A stretch of 24,093 bases of DNA, from contig JAEYTJ010000059.1 in NCBI GenBank assembly GCA_023434095.1, forward strand, positions 1 to 24,093. Direction: 5' to 3'. Below are positions 14,986-24,093 of the stretch, piece after piece. Position 1 is the stretch's first letter. Each line of letters begins with the position of its first letter. The DNA is from Pseudomonadota bacterium. GTDB lineage: Bacteria; Pseudomonadota; Alphaproteobacteria; Rhizobiales; Xanthobacteraceae. Under the pieces are notes generated by a model, which saw only the letters and a list, made by a program, of their open reading frames with translations, did no database searches and was not told the DNA's origin. Both the position numbers and the translations under genes were made by a program.

Positions 14986-16038
14986 TCAGACGAGCGGCGG
15001 GTTCAGGCGGGCGAACCCTTCCTGCTGGCGGTAAGGCGTGTGGGGATAGGGCGGCAGCACATCGCTCGCGGCATCGAGCGCCGCCATCTGCGCCGGGGTC
15101 AGCGACCAGCCTACGGCACCGAGATTCTGCCGGAGCTGTTCCTCGTTGCGCGCGCCGATGATGACGGAGGCGACCGTCGGACGCCGCAGCAGCCAGTTGA
15201 TCGCGACCTGCGGCACGCTCCTGCCGGTCTCGGCGGACACGTCTTCCAGCGCATCGACGACGCGGAAGAGATGCTCGTCCTCCACCGGCGGGGCAAAGGC
15301 GGCCGTCTGATGCAGGCGGCTTCCCGCCGGCAGGGGCGCCCCGCGGCGCAGCCTGCCGGTCAGCCGCCCCCAGCCCAGCGGGCTCCACACCAGCGCGCCG
15401 ACCCCCTGGTCCGCGCCGAGCGGCATCAGGTCGGCCTCATAGGCCCGCCCCACCAGCGAGTAGTAGACCTGGTGGGCGACGAAGCGCGGGCGCCCGTCGC
15501 GGTCGGCCGCCGCCAGCGCCTTCATCAACTGCCAGCCGGGATAGTTGGAGACGCCGGTGTAGCGGACCTTGCCGGCGCTCACGAGCGTGTCCAGCGTGGC
15601 CAGCAGTTCCTCGACCGGCGTCGAGGCGTCGAAGGCGTGGAGTTGCAGCAGATCGATGTAATCGGTGCCGAGCCGGCGCAGCGCCGCCTCGACCTGTCGG
15701 ATCAGCCGGCTGCGCGAGGCTCCCCAGTCTCCGGGCCCGTCGCCGGTCGGCAGTCCGGTCTTGGTGGAAATCAGCACCGCGTCCCGGCGGCCCCTTATGG
15801 CCTCGCCCAGCACGCGTTCCGACGCGCCGTCGGAATAGACGTCCGCCGTGTCGAACAGGTTGACCCCGGCCTCCAGGCAGATATCGACCAGCCGGCGTGC
15901 CTCGCCGGCATCGCTCTGGCCCCAGGCGCCGAAGAGCGGGCCTGTGCCACCGAAGGTTCCCGTGCCGAAGCTGAGCGCGGGAACCCGCAGGCCCGACGCT
16001 CCCAATTGCCTGTATTCCAAGAGTGCCTCCATCGGCAT
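14986..16038 (-). CDS. Aldo/keto reductase
   Basis: The 350-residue protein is an NADPH-dependent TIM-barrel oxidoreductase of the YajO/Tas-like AKR group. The full catalytic tetrad is visible: Asp63 and Tyr68 in FDTADVYSDG, Lys93 in ISTKTG and His134 in LLQLHAFD. Other family marks are YRQLGASGLRVPALSFGTGTFGG at the N terminus, GKVRYTGVSNYPGWQL, and the cofactor region PTVASVIIGARNEEQLRQNLGA near 290-310. It may reduce a reactive aldehyde or ketone; the adjacent exporter and LysR regulator suggest a small detoxification unit (inference). ATG 16038 is listed; ATG 16032 is also possible, and neither has a strong ribosome-binding site. Confidence 0.9.
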   Translation of the reverse strand: MPMEALLEYRQLGASGLRVPALSFGTGTFGGTGPLFGAWGQSDAGEARRLVDICLEAGVNLFDTADVYSDGASERVLGEAIRGRRDAVLISTKTGLPTGDGPGDWGASRSRLIRQVEAALRRLGTDYIDLLQLHAFDASTPVEELLATLDTLVSAGKVRYTGVSNYPGWQLMKALAAADRDGRPRFVAHQVYYSLVGRAYEADLMPLGADQGVGALVWSPLGWGRLTGRLRRGAPLPAGSRLHQTAAFAPPVEDEHLFRVVDALEDVSAETGRSVPQVAINWLLRRPTVASVIIGARNEEQLRQNLGAVGWSLTPAQMAALDAASDVLPPYPHTPYRQQEGFARLNPPLV

Positions 16039-16046
16039 GATGATGT

Positions 16047-16127
16047 TTCATCGCAAAGATGGACGGGCCGCTCGCGAGGCAGTAGGCCTGATGCAGGCCA
16101 AGCATTTTTGAACTGGACGCAAAGATG
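16047..16127. promoter_or_regulatory. Candidate LysR-type control region between AKR and lysR genes
   Basis: The 86-bp divergent gap contains a short dyad CATC-N5-GATG (16049-16061) and a 10-bp direct repeat CGCAAAGATG at 16052-16061 and 16118-16127; the second copy runs into the lysR ATG. LysR regulators usually bind such divergent gaps. A strict T-N11-A core centred on the dyad is absent, so the exact site is uncertain. Confidence 0.35.
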
Positions 16128-17021
16128 AGGATGGAGGGGACGGACCGCGCCCGGGAACTGGAGGTCTTCTCGACGGTCGCGCGGACCGGCAGCTTTTCCG
16201 CCGGCGGGCGCGTGCTGCGGCTGACCCCCTCGGCGGTGAGCCGGACCATCGACCGCATCGAGGCGCGCCTGGGCGTGCGGCTGCTGATCCGCACCACCCG
16301 CGCGCTCACGCTCACGGCGGAGGGGCAGAGCTATCTCGCCGCGGCCCGGCGCATTCTCGGCGATCTCGACGAGGCGGAACGGGTGATCGCCGATCAGGGC
16401 GCCCCGCGCGGGCGGCTGCGGGTCAGCGCGGCCTTCTCGCATGGCCGACTCTGCATCGTGCCGCTGCTAGGCGATTTCGGGCGCCGCTACCCGCATATTC
16501 TGGTCGATATCAGCCTGACCGACGCGGTCGTCGACGTCGCGGCGGGACAGGCCGACGTGGCGATAAGGTTCGGCCCCCTGGCCGACAGCGCACTGACGGC
16601 GCGGCGGCTCGGCGAGACCGGGCGCTCCATCGTCGCCGCGCCGGATTATCTGGCCCGGCACGGCACGCCGCAGGTGCCGGAAGACCTGCTCCGCCACAAC
16701 TGCCTGAACTTCAATTTCCGCCGCGCCGAGCCGGTATGGCCGTTCCGCCGCGACGGCCGGGACTACGCCCTCGCCGTCACCGGAACCATCGAGGCCAATA
16801 ATGGCGAGACACTGGGCCAGCTCGCGGCCGACGGGGTCGGCATCGCGCGGGTCGGCAATTTCGGGGTGGTCGACGATCTCGCCAGCGGCCGGCTGGTGCC
16901 ACTGCTCGAAGCCTTCAACCCCGGCGATGTCGAGCCGATCCATGCCGTTTTCGTCGGCGGCGCCGGCATGCCCGCGCGAGTGCGCGTCTTCGTGGATTTT
17001 CTGGCGGAAAGGCTGCGGTGA
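16125..17021 (+). CDS. LysR-family transcriptional regulator
   Basis: The 298-residue protein has an N-terminal LysR winged HTH (ELEVFSTVARTGSFSAGGRVLRLTPSAVSRTIDRIEARLGVRLLIRTTRALTLTAEG, about 11-68 in consecutive motifs), a linker helix, and a two-lobe effector domain (about 95-298) with VDVAAGQADVAIRFGPLADSALTARRLGETGRSIVAAPDYLARHGTP split over consecutive motifs and EANNGETLGQLAADGVGIARV. It is divergent from the aldo/keto reductase-MFS pair, the usual arrangement for a LysR protein and its target. ATG 16125 is listed; ATG 16131 is equally possible. The effector is unknown. Confidence 0.92.
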   Translation: MRMEGTDRARELEVFSTVARTGSFSAGGRVLRLTPSAVSRTIDRIEARLGVRLLIRTTRALTLTAEGQSYLAAARRILGDLDEAERVIADQGAPRGRLRVSAAFSHGRLCIVPLLGDFGRRYPHILVDISLTDAVVDVAAGQADVAIRFGPLADSALTARRLGETGRSIVAAPDYLARHGTPQVPEDLLRHNCLNFNFRRAEPVWPFRRDGRDYALAVTGTIEANNGETLGQLAADGVGIARVGNFGVVDDLASGRLVPLLEAFNPGDVEPIHAVFVGGAGMPARVRVFVDFLAERLR

Positions 17022-17066
17022 CGGGGGCATGGCCCCTGCCCGCTCTCCCCGGCGTCGGCGCGCACG

Positions 17067-17115
17067 TTACGCCGGCTTTACGCCCGCCGGCGCATTCCAC
17101 CTATCGGCTTTACGC
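17067..17115 (+). promoter_or_regulatory. Candidate KdpE-type binding boxes upstream of the kdp operon
   Basis: TTACGC occurs at 17067-17072, 17078-17083 and 17110-17115. The first two are 11 bp apart, the tandem spacing used by OmpR-family activators; E. coli KdpE recognises TTTATA-N5-TTTACA with the same period. The second and third lie in an 11-bp identical repeat CGGCTTTACGC, 32 bp apart (about three turns). No strong sigma-70 core promoter was found; TTTACG-N18-CTATCG (17077-17106) is a weak candidate, which would suit an activator-dependent promoter. Confidence 0.5.
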
Positions 17116-17130
17116 GGCTGAGGCGTAGCT

Positions 17131-17149
17131 CCGGGTCAGTCTGAACCGG
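17131..17149 (+). other. Dyad at the ribosome-binding site of the kdp leader ORF
   Basis: CCGGGTCAG (17131-17139) and CTGAACCGG (17141-17149) form an almost perfect dyad around one base, with one mismatch. It runs into the GGAG ribosome-binding site of the small ORF at 17158. As RNA the innermost pairs must open, leaving a short stem that could limit ribosome access. As DNA it could be a protein site. Confidence 0.4.
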
Positions 17150-17157
17150 AGTTCATC

Positions 17158-17244
17158 ATGATCGCCGACCTGTCCTTCCTCGCCGGGGGCCTCGCGCTGT
17201 TCGCGCTGGCCTCCCTCGCCGTCCTCGCCGCCGATCGGGTCTGA
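17158..17244 (+). CDS. Small single-span membrane peptide upstream of kdpF
   Basis: ATG 17158 opens a 28-codon frame ending at TGA 17244. GGAG eight bases upstream is a proper ribosome-binding site. The peptide has an acidic N terminus (MIAD), a single hydrophobic stretch (LSFLAGGLALFALASLAVLA) and a charged end AADRV, so it should form one membrane helix. It precedes kdpF by 11 bases. It is similar in size and shape to KdpF but lacks the YLLxALLRPE ending. From memory, many proteobacterial kdp operons carry a comparable unnamed short ORF ending in a charged (C/A)(D/E)R(L/V) motif in this place; that recollection is unchecked. It may be an accessory subunit of the KdpFABC complex or a translated leader. 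Confidence 0.65.
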   Translation: MIADLSFLAGGLALFALASLAVLAADRV

Positions 17245-17255
17245 GGAGGCACGCC

Positions 17256-17345
17256 ATGACCCTCGATCTCACCCTCGGCCTCGCGACCGCCGTTCTGCTC
17301 TTCGCCTATCTCCTCGTGGCGCTGCTGCGCCCCGAGCTGTTCTGA
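17256..17345 (+). CDS. kdpF: K+-transporting ATPase subunit KdpF
   Basis: This 29-residue single-helix peptide starts at ATG 17256 behind AGGAGG and ends at TGA 17345. The sequence MTLDLTLGLATAVLLFAY followed by LLVALLRPELF fits KdpF, the small lipid-like stabiliser of KdpABC at the membrane. The YL(L/V)xAL(L/I)xxExF ending is the family mark (E. coli KdpF ends YLVYALINAEAF). It is 12 bp upstream of kdpA. Confidence 0.9.
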   Translation: MTLDLTLGLATAVLLFAYLLVALLRPELF

Positions 17346-17357
17346 GGGGAGGCCGGC

Positions 17358-19049
17358 ATGGACGCCGACCTCCTTCAATTCGCCCTCTTCCTCGGCCTGC
17401 TGGTCGCCCTCGCCGTGCCGCTCGGCGCCTATATGGCGGCGACCTTCGCCGGCGATGTCCGTTTCTTGGCGCCGGTGGAGCGGGCTCTGCTCACGGCGGC
17501 CGGCCCTGCGGCGGAGAAGCCGCAGCGCTGGACCGGCTATGCGCTGGCGCTGCTCGCCTTCAACGCCGCCGGCTTCGTGCTGCTCTACCTCATCCTGCTG
17601 TTCCAGGACCGGCTGCCGCTGAACCCGCAAGGCTTTTCCGGCCTGTCAGCGCACCTCGCCTTCAACACCGCCCTGTCCTTCGTCACCAACACCAACTGGC
17701 AATCCTATGGCGGCGAGACGACGCTTTCCAATTTCAGCCAGATGGTGGGGCTGACCACACAGAACTTCGTCTCCGCCGCCTCCGGCATGGCGGTCGCCGC
17801 CGCTGTGGCGCGGGGCTTCGCCACACGTCAGGGCCGGACGATCGGCAATTTTTGGGTCGATCTCACCCGCGCCACGCTCTACATCCTGCTGCCGGCCGCG
17901 CTCGTGCTGGCGCTGGTCTTCGCCTTTTGCGGCCTGCCGCAGACCCTTGCCGGCGCCTTCGACGCCACGACGCTGGAAGGCGCGCACCAGACACTCTCGC
18001 TCGGGCCGGTGGCGAGCCAGATCGCCATCAAGCAGCTCGGCACCAATGGCGGCGGCTTCTTCAATGTGAACTCCGCCCACCCGTTCGAGAATCCGACGGC
18101 GATCACCAACCTGCTCTCCACGCTGGCCATCCTCGCTCTGCCGGCGGCGTTCTGCTTCACCTATGGCCGCATGGTCGGCGACCGCCGGCAGGGCCGCGCG
18201 CTGTTCGCCGCCATGGCGCTGCTGTTCCTCGCCGGCTTCGCCGCGCTCTATGCCAGCGAGCACGCCGGCAACCCGCTGCAGGCGGGACTGGTGGACGCGA
18301 GCGCCGGCAATATGGAAGGCAAGGAGGTCCGCTTCGGCATTCTGGGCTCCACCCTCTGGGCCGCCGCGACCACCGCCGCCTCCAACGGCTCGGTCAACGC
18401 CATGCATGACAGCTTCACGCCGCTCGGCGGGCTGGTCGCCATGCTCAACATCCAGCTCGGCGAAGTCGTGTTCGGCGGCGTCGGCGTCGGCCTCACCGGC
18501 ATGCTGCTCTTCGTCATCCTCGCCGTCTTCCTCGCCGGGCTGATGGTTGGCCGCACGCCGGAATATCTCGGCAAGAAGATCGAGGCGCGGGAGGTGAAGC
18601 TGGCGGCGCTCACCTTGCTGGTCATGCCGCTCGGCGCCCTCATCCTGCCCGCCCTCGCCATCGCCGCCGGCACGGCGCAGAGCTCGGTGCAGGATGCCGG
18701 CCCGCATGGCCTCTCCGAACTGCTCTACGCCTATTCCTCCGCCACCGGAAACAACGGCTCGGCCTTTGCCGGCTTCTCCGCCAACACGCTGTGGCACAAC
18801 AGCTTCCTCGGCATCGCGATGATGCTCGGCCGGTTCGGCTACATCATCCCCATCCTCGCCATCGCCGGCAGCCTTGCCGCCAAGAAGACGGCGCCGCCCA
18901 CCGCCGGCACCTTCCCCACCCATGGCGCGCTGTTCGTCGCGCTGCTGGTCGCCACCATCCTCATCGTCGGCGCGCTGACCTTCCTCCCCGTCCTCGCCCT
19001 CGGTCCGCTGGCGGAGCATGTCTCCCTGCTGGCCGGCCGGACCTTTTGA
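17358..19049 (+). CDS. kdpA: K+-transporting ATPase subunit A (potassium channel-like subunit)
   Basis: The 563-residue membrane protein is the K+-selecting subunit of the KdpFABC complex and belongs to the superfamily of K+ transporters. All four pseudo-repeat selectivity-filter loops can be seen: VTNTNWQ (109-115), GTNGGGFF (228-235), SNGS (342-345) and GNNGSAFAGF (464-473). The N terminus (MDADLLQFALFLGLLVALAVPLG) is the first helix. Length is usual for KdpA, and no filter residue looks abnormal. A GAGG-type ribosome-binding site precedes ATG 17358, and kdpB starts 8 bp after the stop. Confidence 0.96.
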   Translation: MDADLLQFALFLGLLVALAVPLGAYMAATFAGDVRFLAPVERALLTAAGPAAEKPQRWTGYALALLAFNAAGFVLLYLILLFQDRLPLNPQGFSGLSAHLAFNTALSFVTNTNWQSYGGETTLSNFSQMVGLTTQNFVSAASGMAVAAAVARGFATRQGRTIGNFWVDLTRATLYILLPAALVLALVFAFCGLPQTLAGAFDATTLEGAHQTLSLGPVASQIAIKQLGTNGGGFFNVNSAHPFENPTAITNLLSTLAILALPAAFCFTYGRMVGDRRQGRALFAAMALLFLAGFAALYASEHAGNPLQAGLVDASAGNMEGKEVRFGILGSTLWAAATTAASNGSVNAMHDSFTPLGGLVAMLNIQLGEVVFGGVGVGLTGMLLFVILAVFLAGLMVGRTPEYLGKKIEAREVKLAALTLLVMPLGALILPALAIAAGTAQSSVQDAGPHGLSELLYAYSSATGNNGSAFAGFSANTLWHNSFLGIAMMLGRFGYIIPILAIAGSLAAKKTAPPTAGTFPTHGALFVALLVATILIVGALTFLPVLALGPLAEHVSLLAGRTF

Positions 19050-19057
19050 GAATTGCC

Positions 19058-21100
<2,043 letters not shown>

Positions 21101-21112
21101 GAGGACGCGGAT

Positions 21113-21703
21113 ATGATCACCACTCTTCGCCCCGCACTGATGCTCCTCGGCGCGTTCACCGTGCTCACCGGCATCGCCTACCCCCTCGCCGTGACCGGCA
21201 TCGCCCAGCTGGCCTTCCCCGCCGCCGCCAATGGCTCGCCGGTGACGGTGGAAGGCCGCGTGGTCGGCTCGGCCGTCATCGGCCAGTCCTTCACCTCGGA
21301 GCGCTATTTTCACGGGCGCCCCTCCGCCACGACAGGTGCCGATCCGCAGGACCCGGCGAAGAGCATCGACGCCCCGTATAATGCGGCGAGTTCGACCGGC
21401 TCGAATCTCGGGCCGAGCTCGGCAACACTCGCCGAACTGGTAAAGGCGCGCGTGGCGGCGCTGGGCGGCGGGCCGGTCCCGGCCGATCTCGTCACCGCCT
21501 CCGGCTCGGGCCTCGATCCGGACATTTCACCGGCGGCCGCCGCCATCCAGATCGCCCGCGTCGCCAGGGCGCGGGGCCTGCCGGAAGACGAGGTGCGCGC
21601 GCTGGTGAAGCGCACTACCATGGGCCGCACCTTCGGCGTTCTCGGCGAGCCACGCGTCAATGTGCTGGCACTGAACCTCGCCCTCGACGATCTGAAGCGC
21701 TAA
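21113..21703 (+). CDS. kdpC: K+-transporting ATPase subunit C
   Basis: The 196-residue subunit has one N-terminal transmembrane helix (PALMLLGAFTVLTGIAYPLAVTGIAQLAF, about 8-36) and a periplasmic domain. Family marks are GSxxIGQSFTSERYFHGRPSA (about 52-72), the YNAASSTGSNLGPSS motif, ASGSGLDPDISPAAAAIQIARVARARGL and GEPRVNVLALNLALD at the C terminus. KdpC raises the ATP affinity of KdpB and holds the complex together. ATG 21113 follows GAGAGGACGCGG. kdpD begins 17 bp after its stop. Confidence 0.96.
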   Translation: MITTLRPALMLLGAFTVLTGIAYPLAVTGIAQLAFPAAANGSPVTVEGRVVGSAVIGQSFTSERYFHGRPSATTGADPQDPAKSIDAPYNAASSTGSNLGPSSATLAELVKARVAALGGGPVPADLVTASGSGLDPDISPAAAAIQIARVARARGLPEDEVRALVKRTTMGRTFGVLGEPRVNVLALNLALDDLKR

Positions 21704-21720
21704 CGGACCTGCGTGCTGCG

Positions 21721-24093
21721 ATGCCCACCCCCGCCGAGGAACGCCCCGCCCCCGAAGCCTTTCTCGACGAAGCCCGCATCGAGGCGCGCGGGCGGGGCGC
21801 GCCGGGGCGCTTGAAAATCTTCCTCGGCGCCTCCCCCGGCGTCGGCAAGACCTTCGCCATGCTGGAGGAAGCGCGCGCCCGCCAGCTGGCCGGCGTCGAT
21901 GTGGTGGTTGCGCTGGTGGAAACCCATGGAAGGGCGGAAACCGCCGCCCTGCTGCGCACGCTGGAGCAATTGCCGCGCCGCGTCGTCGAGTATCGCGGCC
22001 AGAGCCTCAGCGAGCTCGATCTCGACGCCCTGCTCGCCCGCCGTCCCGGCCTCGCGCTCATCGACGAGCTTGCCCACAGCAACGCCCCCGGCTCGCGCCA
22101 TCCCAAGCGCTGGCAGGACGTGCTGGAGGTTCTCGATGCCGGCATCGACGTGACCACCACGCTGAACATCCAGCACATCGAAAGCCTCAACGACATCGTC
22201 TCCCGCATCACCGGGGTGCGCGTCACCGAAACGGTGCCGGACCATGTGCTGCAGCGCGCCGACGGCATCGAACTGATCGACCTGCCGCCGGACGAGCTGA
22301 TCAAGCGGCTGAAGGACGGCAAGGTCTACGTACCGCAGCAGGTCGGGCGGGCGCTGGAGAACTTCTTCTCGCGCGGCAACCTCACCGCCCTGCGCGAACT
22401 CGCTCTGCGCACCGCCGCGAGCCGGGTGGACGCGGAAATGCTCGCCTATATGCGGGCCAATGCGGTGAAGGGGCCATGGCCGACCGAGGAGCGGCTGCTG
22501 GTCTGCGTCAACGAGGCGCCGGTGGCCAAGGCGCTGGTGCGGGCGGGGCGGCGCATGGCCGACCGCGCCCGCCTTCCGTGGATCGTCGCCACCGTGCTGA
22601 CGCCGCGGCACGAGACGCTGCCGGCGGACGCGCGCGCCGCCACGCTGGACGCGCTGCGCCTCGCTGAAACCCTCGGGGCGGAGACCGTCACCCTCCACGC
22701 CGAATCCGACGCGGTCGCCGAGCTTCTGCGCTTTGCCCGCAGCCGCAACGTATCGCGCGTCGTCGTCGGCCGGCCGCGCAGCCATGGCTCGTGGTGGCGG
22801 AAGGTCGAGGGCCTCTTCCGGGAGCCGGTGGCCGGACGCCTGCTGGACGCCGCCACCGATTTCGAGGTCACGGTCGTGACTGGCCCCACGCTTTCCGCCC
22901 GGCGCACGTTCTCCTGGCCGAAGCTCGATCCCGACTGGCGGGGCTATGTGGCGGCGGTCGCCGCCACCGCGCTGGCGAGCCTCGTTGCCTGGCCGGTCGG
23001 CGCGTGGGACGCCATACCGGGGGGCGCCGTCTCCGCGGTCTATCTCACCGCCGTGCTGGTGGTGGGCGCCAATTACGGCCTGGCCGCCTCGATGGTCGCC
23101 ACCGTGCTGGGATCGGTGGCCTACAACCTGCTCTACACGGAGCCCTATTACACGCTCACCGTGGCCAATCCGGAGGATGTGGTCTCCATCCTCGTCTTCC
23201 TGGTCGGCGCTATCTTCACCGGCACGCTGGCGGGCCGGCTGAAGGCGCAGGTGGAGAGCCTGCGGGTGGCGCAGCGCCGCACCGAGACGCTCTACGACTT
23301 CGCCCGCAAGATCGCCTCCGCCGGCAATGCCGACGACGTGCTGTGGGCCGGCGCCTATCACATCGCGGCGACGCTCGACTGCCAGTCGCTCATCCTCATG
23401 CCCGCCCCGTCCGGCACGCTGGAGCAGGTGCAGGGCCATCCCTCCATCGAGGAGCTGGACGCGCGGGCCGAGGGCGCGGCGCGCTGGGCCTTCGAGCGCA
23501 ACGAGCCGGCGGGGTCGGGAACCGCCACCCTTCCGATGAGCGAATGGCTTTTCGTGCCCCTCGCCGCCGGCGAGAAGACGCTCGGCGTCATCGGCGTGCG
23601 CTTCCACGACCGCACCCGCAGCCTCGACCCCGAGACCCGCCGCCTGCTGCTCGCGGTGGAGGACCAGGTCGCCGTCGCGGTGGAACGGGTGCGCCTCGCC
23701 GAGGAACTGGCCGATGCCCGCGTCTCGGGCGAGAGCGAGCGGCTGCGCGGGGCGCTGCTCAACTCCGTCAGCCACGACCTGCGCACCCCGCTCGCCACCG
23801 TCATCGGCACCGTCTCGGCGCTCGCGGAGGATGCCGGCTCGCTGCGCCGCGAGGACCGGCGCGAACTGGCCGGCACCGCGCTCGACGAGGCGCGCCGCCT
23901 CGACCGCTATGTGCAGAACCTGCTCGACATGACCCGCCTCGGCCACGGCGCGCTGCGGCCCCGCCGCGCCCCGGTGGAACTCGCGGAGATCGTCGGCCGC
24001 GTGCGCGCCGACCTCGCCCGCACCCTCGCCGGCCACACGCTGGAGGTCGCCCTCCCCCGCGACCTGCCGATGCTGGACGTCGACCCGGTGCTG
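21721..24093 (+). CDS. kdpD: K+ sensor histidine kinase KdpD (3' end outside window)
   Basis: The first 791 codons of the membrane sensor kinase that phosphorylates KdpE to switch on kdp. The N-terminal KdpD domain has Walker A GASPGVGKT (36-44) and IDELAHSNAPGSRHPKRWQDV (Walker B region). A universal-stress-protein-like domain follows (about 255-390, with VVGRPRSHGSW). Four close transmembrane segments lie at about 408-507 (LVVGANYGLAASMVATVLGS, VVSILVFLVGAIFTG). A GAF-like domain follows, then a HisKA dimerisation helix with the phosphorylated His685 in SVSHDLRTPLATVIG. The frame is open to the last base. About 100 residues, containing the HATPase catalytic motifs, lie beyond the window, and kdpE is expected after that. 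ATG 21721 has no obvious ribosome-binding site, so coupling to kdpC is likely. Confidence 0.95.
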   Translation, partial: MPTPAEERPAPEAFLDEARIEARGRGAPGRLKIFLGASPGVGKTFAMLEEARARQLAGVDVVVALVETHGRAETAALLRTLEQLPRRVVEYRGQSLSELDLDALLARRPGLALIDELAHSNAPGSRHPKRWQDVLEVLDAGIDVTTTLNIQHIESLNDIVSRITGVRVTETVPDHVLQRADGIELIDLPPDELIKRLKDGKVYVPQQVGRALENFFSRGNLTALRELALRTAASRVDAEMLAYMRANAVKGPWPTEERLLVCVNEAPVAKALVRAGRRMADRARLPWIVATVLTPRHETLPADARAATLDALRLAETLGAETVTLHAESDAVAELLRFARSRNVSRVVVGRPRSHGSWWRKVEGLFREPVAGRLLDAATDFEVTVVTGPTLSARRTFSWPKLDPDWRGYVAAVAATALASLVAWPVGAWDAIPGGAVSAVYLTAVLVVGANYGLAASMVATVLGSVAYNLLYTEPYYTLTVANPEDVVSILVFLVGAIFTGTLAGRLKAQVESLRVAQRRTETLYDFARKIASAGNADDVLWAGAYHIAATLDCQSLILMPAPSGTLEQVQGHPSIEELDARAEGAARWAFERNEPAGSGTATLPMSEWLFVPLAAGEKTLGVIGVRFHDRTRSLDPETRRLLLAVEDQVAVAVERVRLAEELADARVSGESERLRGALLNSVSHDLRTPLATVIGTVSALAEDAGSLRREDRRELAGTALDEARRLDRYVQNLLDMTRLGHGALRPRRAPVELAEIVGRVRADLARTLAGHTLEVALPRDLPMLDVDPVL

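Noticed and set aside
17024..17036. Hairpin GGGGC-ATG-GCCCC just after the lysR stop
   Set aside because: Short stem with no T-run; may aid termination, but not supported enough to annotate.
21700..24036. A 778-codon open frame antisense to kdpC/kdpD
   Set aside because: kdpD motifs are intact on the plus strand; the antisense product (rich in Arg, Gly, His and Gln) has no recognisable fold.

Overview
The window is high-GC, densely coded bacterial chromosome. Gene families and arrangement suggest an alphaproteobacterium, probably Hyphomicrobiales (Xanthobacteraceae-like). That placement is inferred from GC content, gene style and promoter form; no rRNA or other marker is present. I see no tRNA, rRNA, CRISPR array, insertion sequence or phage gene. 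This is an accessory-metabolism and transport region made of regulator-plus-operon blocks.

Layout. (1) 1-1287 (+): the C-terminal part of an RND efflux pump subunit, cut by the window edge. (2) 1351-7665: a hexuronate (glucuronate/galacturonate) catabolic locus. A minus-strand pair, altronate dehydratase (uxaA) and an AGE-family sugar epimerase/isomerase, diverges from a plus-strand operon of a GntR/FCD regulator, a fructuronate-reductase-type dehydrogenase (uxuB) and mannonate dehydratase (uxuA). The plus-strand genes overlap by 4 bases at each junction. The 45-51 bp between the divergent genes hold overlapping back-to-back promoter candidates around the palindrome CTAATATATTAG. A strong hairpin terminator closes the operon at 7687-7719. 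(3) 7742-13657 (-): a LacI-family regulator, a NagB-like glucosamine-6-phosphate deaminase and a complete ABC importer (binding protein, ATPase, two permeases). Its promoter is unusually clear: TTGACA-N17-CATTCT, with one perfect copy of ATGAAACCGGTTTCAT overlapping the spacer and -10 box and a second at the expected transcription start. (4) 13772-17021: an aldo/keto reductase and an MFS exporter (-), divergent from a LysR regulator (+). (5) 17158-24093 (+): the Kdp high-affinity K+ uptake operon: an unnamed 28-residue membrane peptide, kdpF, kdpA, kdpB, kdpC and the first 791 codons of kdpD. Upstream lie TTACGC boxes spaced 11 and 32 bp, as expected for a KdpE-type (OmpR family) activator.

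Function. Blocks 2 and 3 both serve carbon acquisition and are sugar-controlled. Altronate and mannonate dehydratase both yield 2-keto-3-deoxygluconate (KDG); uronate isomerase, KDG kinase, KDPG aldolase and a uronate transporter are not in the window. Block 3 probably imports and deaminates an amino-sugar-like compound, but its transporter resembles the polyamine/opine/phosphonate class and its deaminase differs from E. coli NagB at two active-site positions, so the substrate is open. I found no wholly new defence or mobile system. The least explained items are the Kdp micropeptide, the NagB-like/POPT-type operon and the AGE enzyme in the uronate locus.
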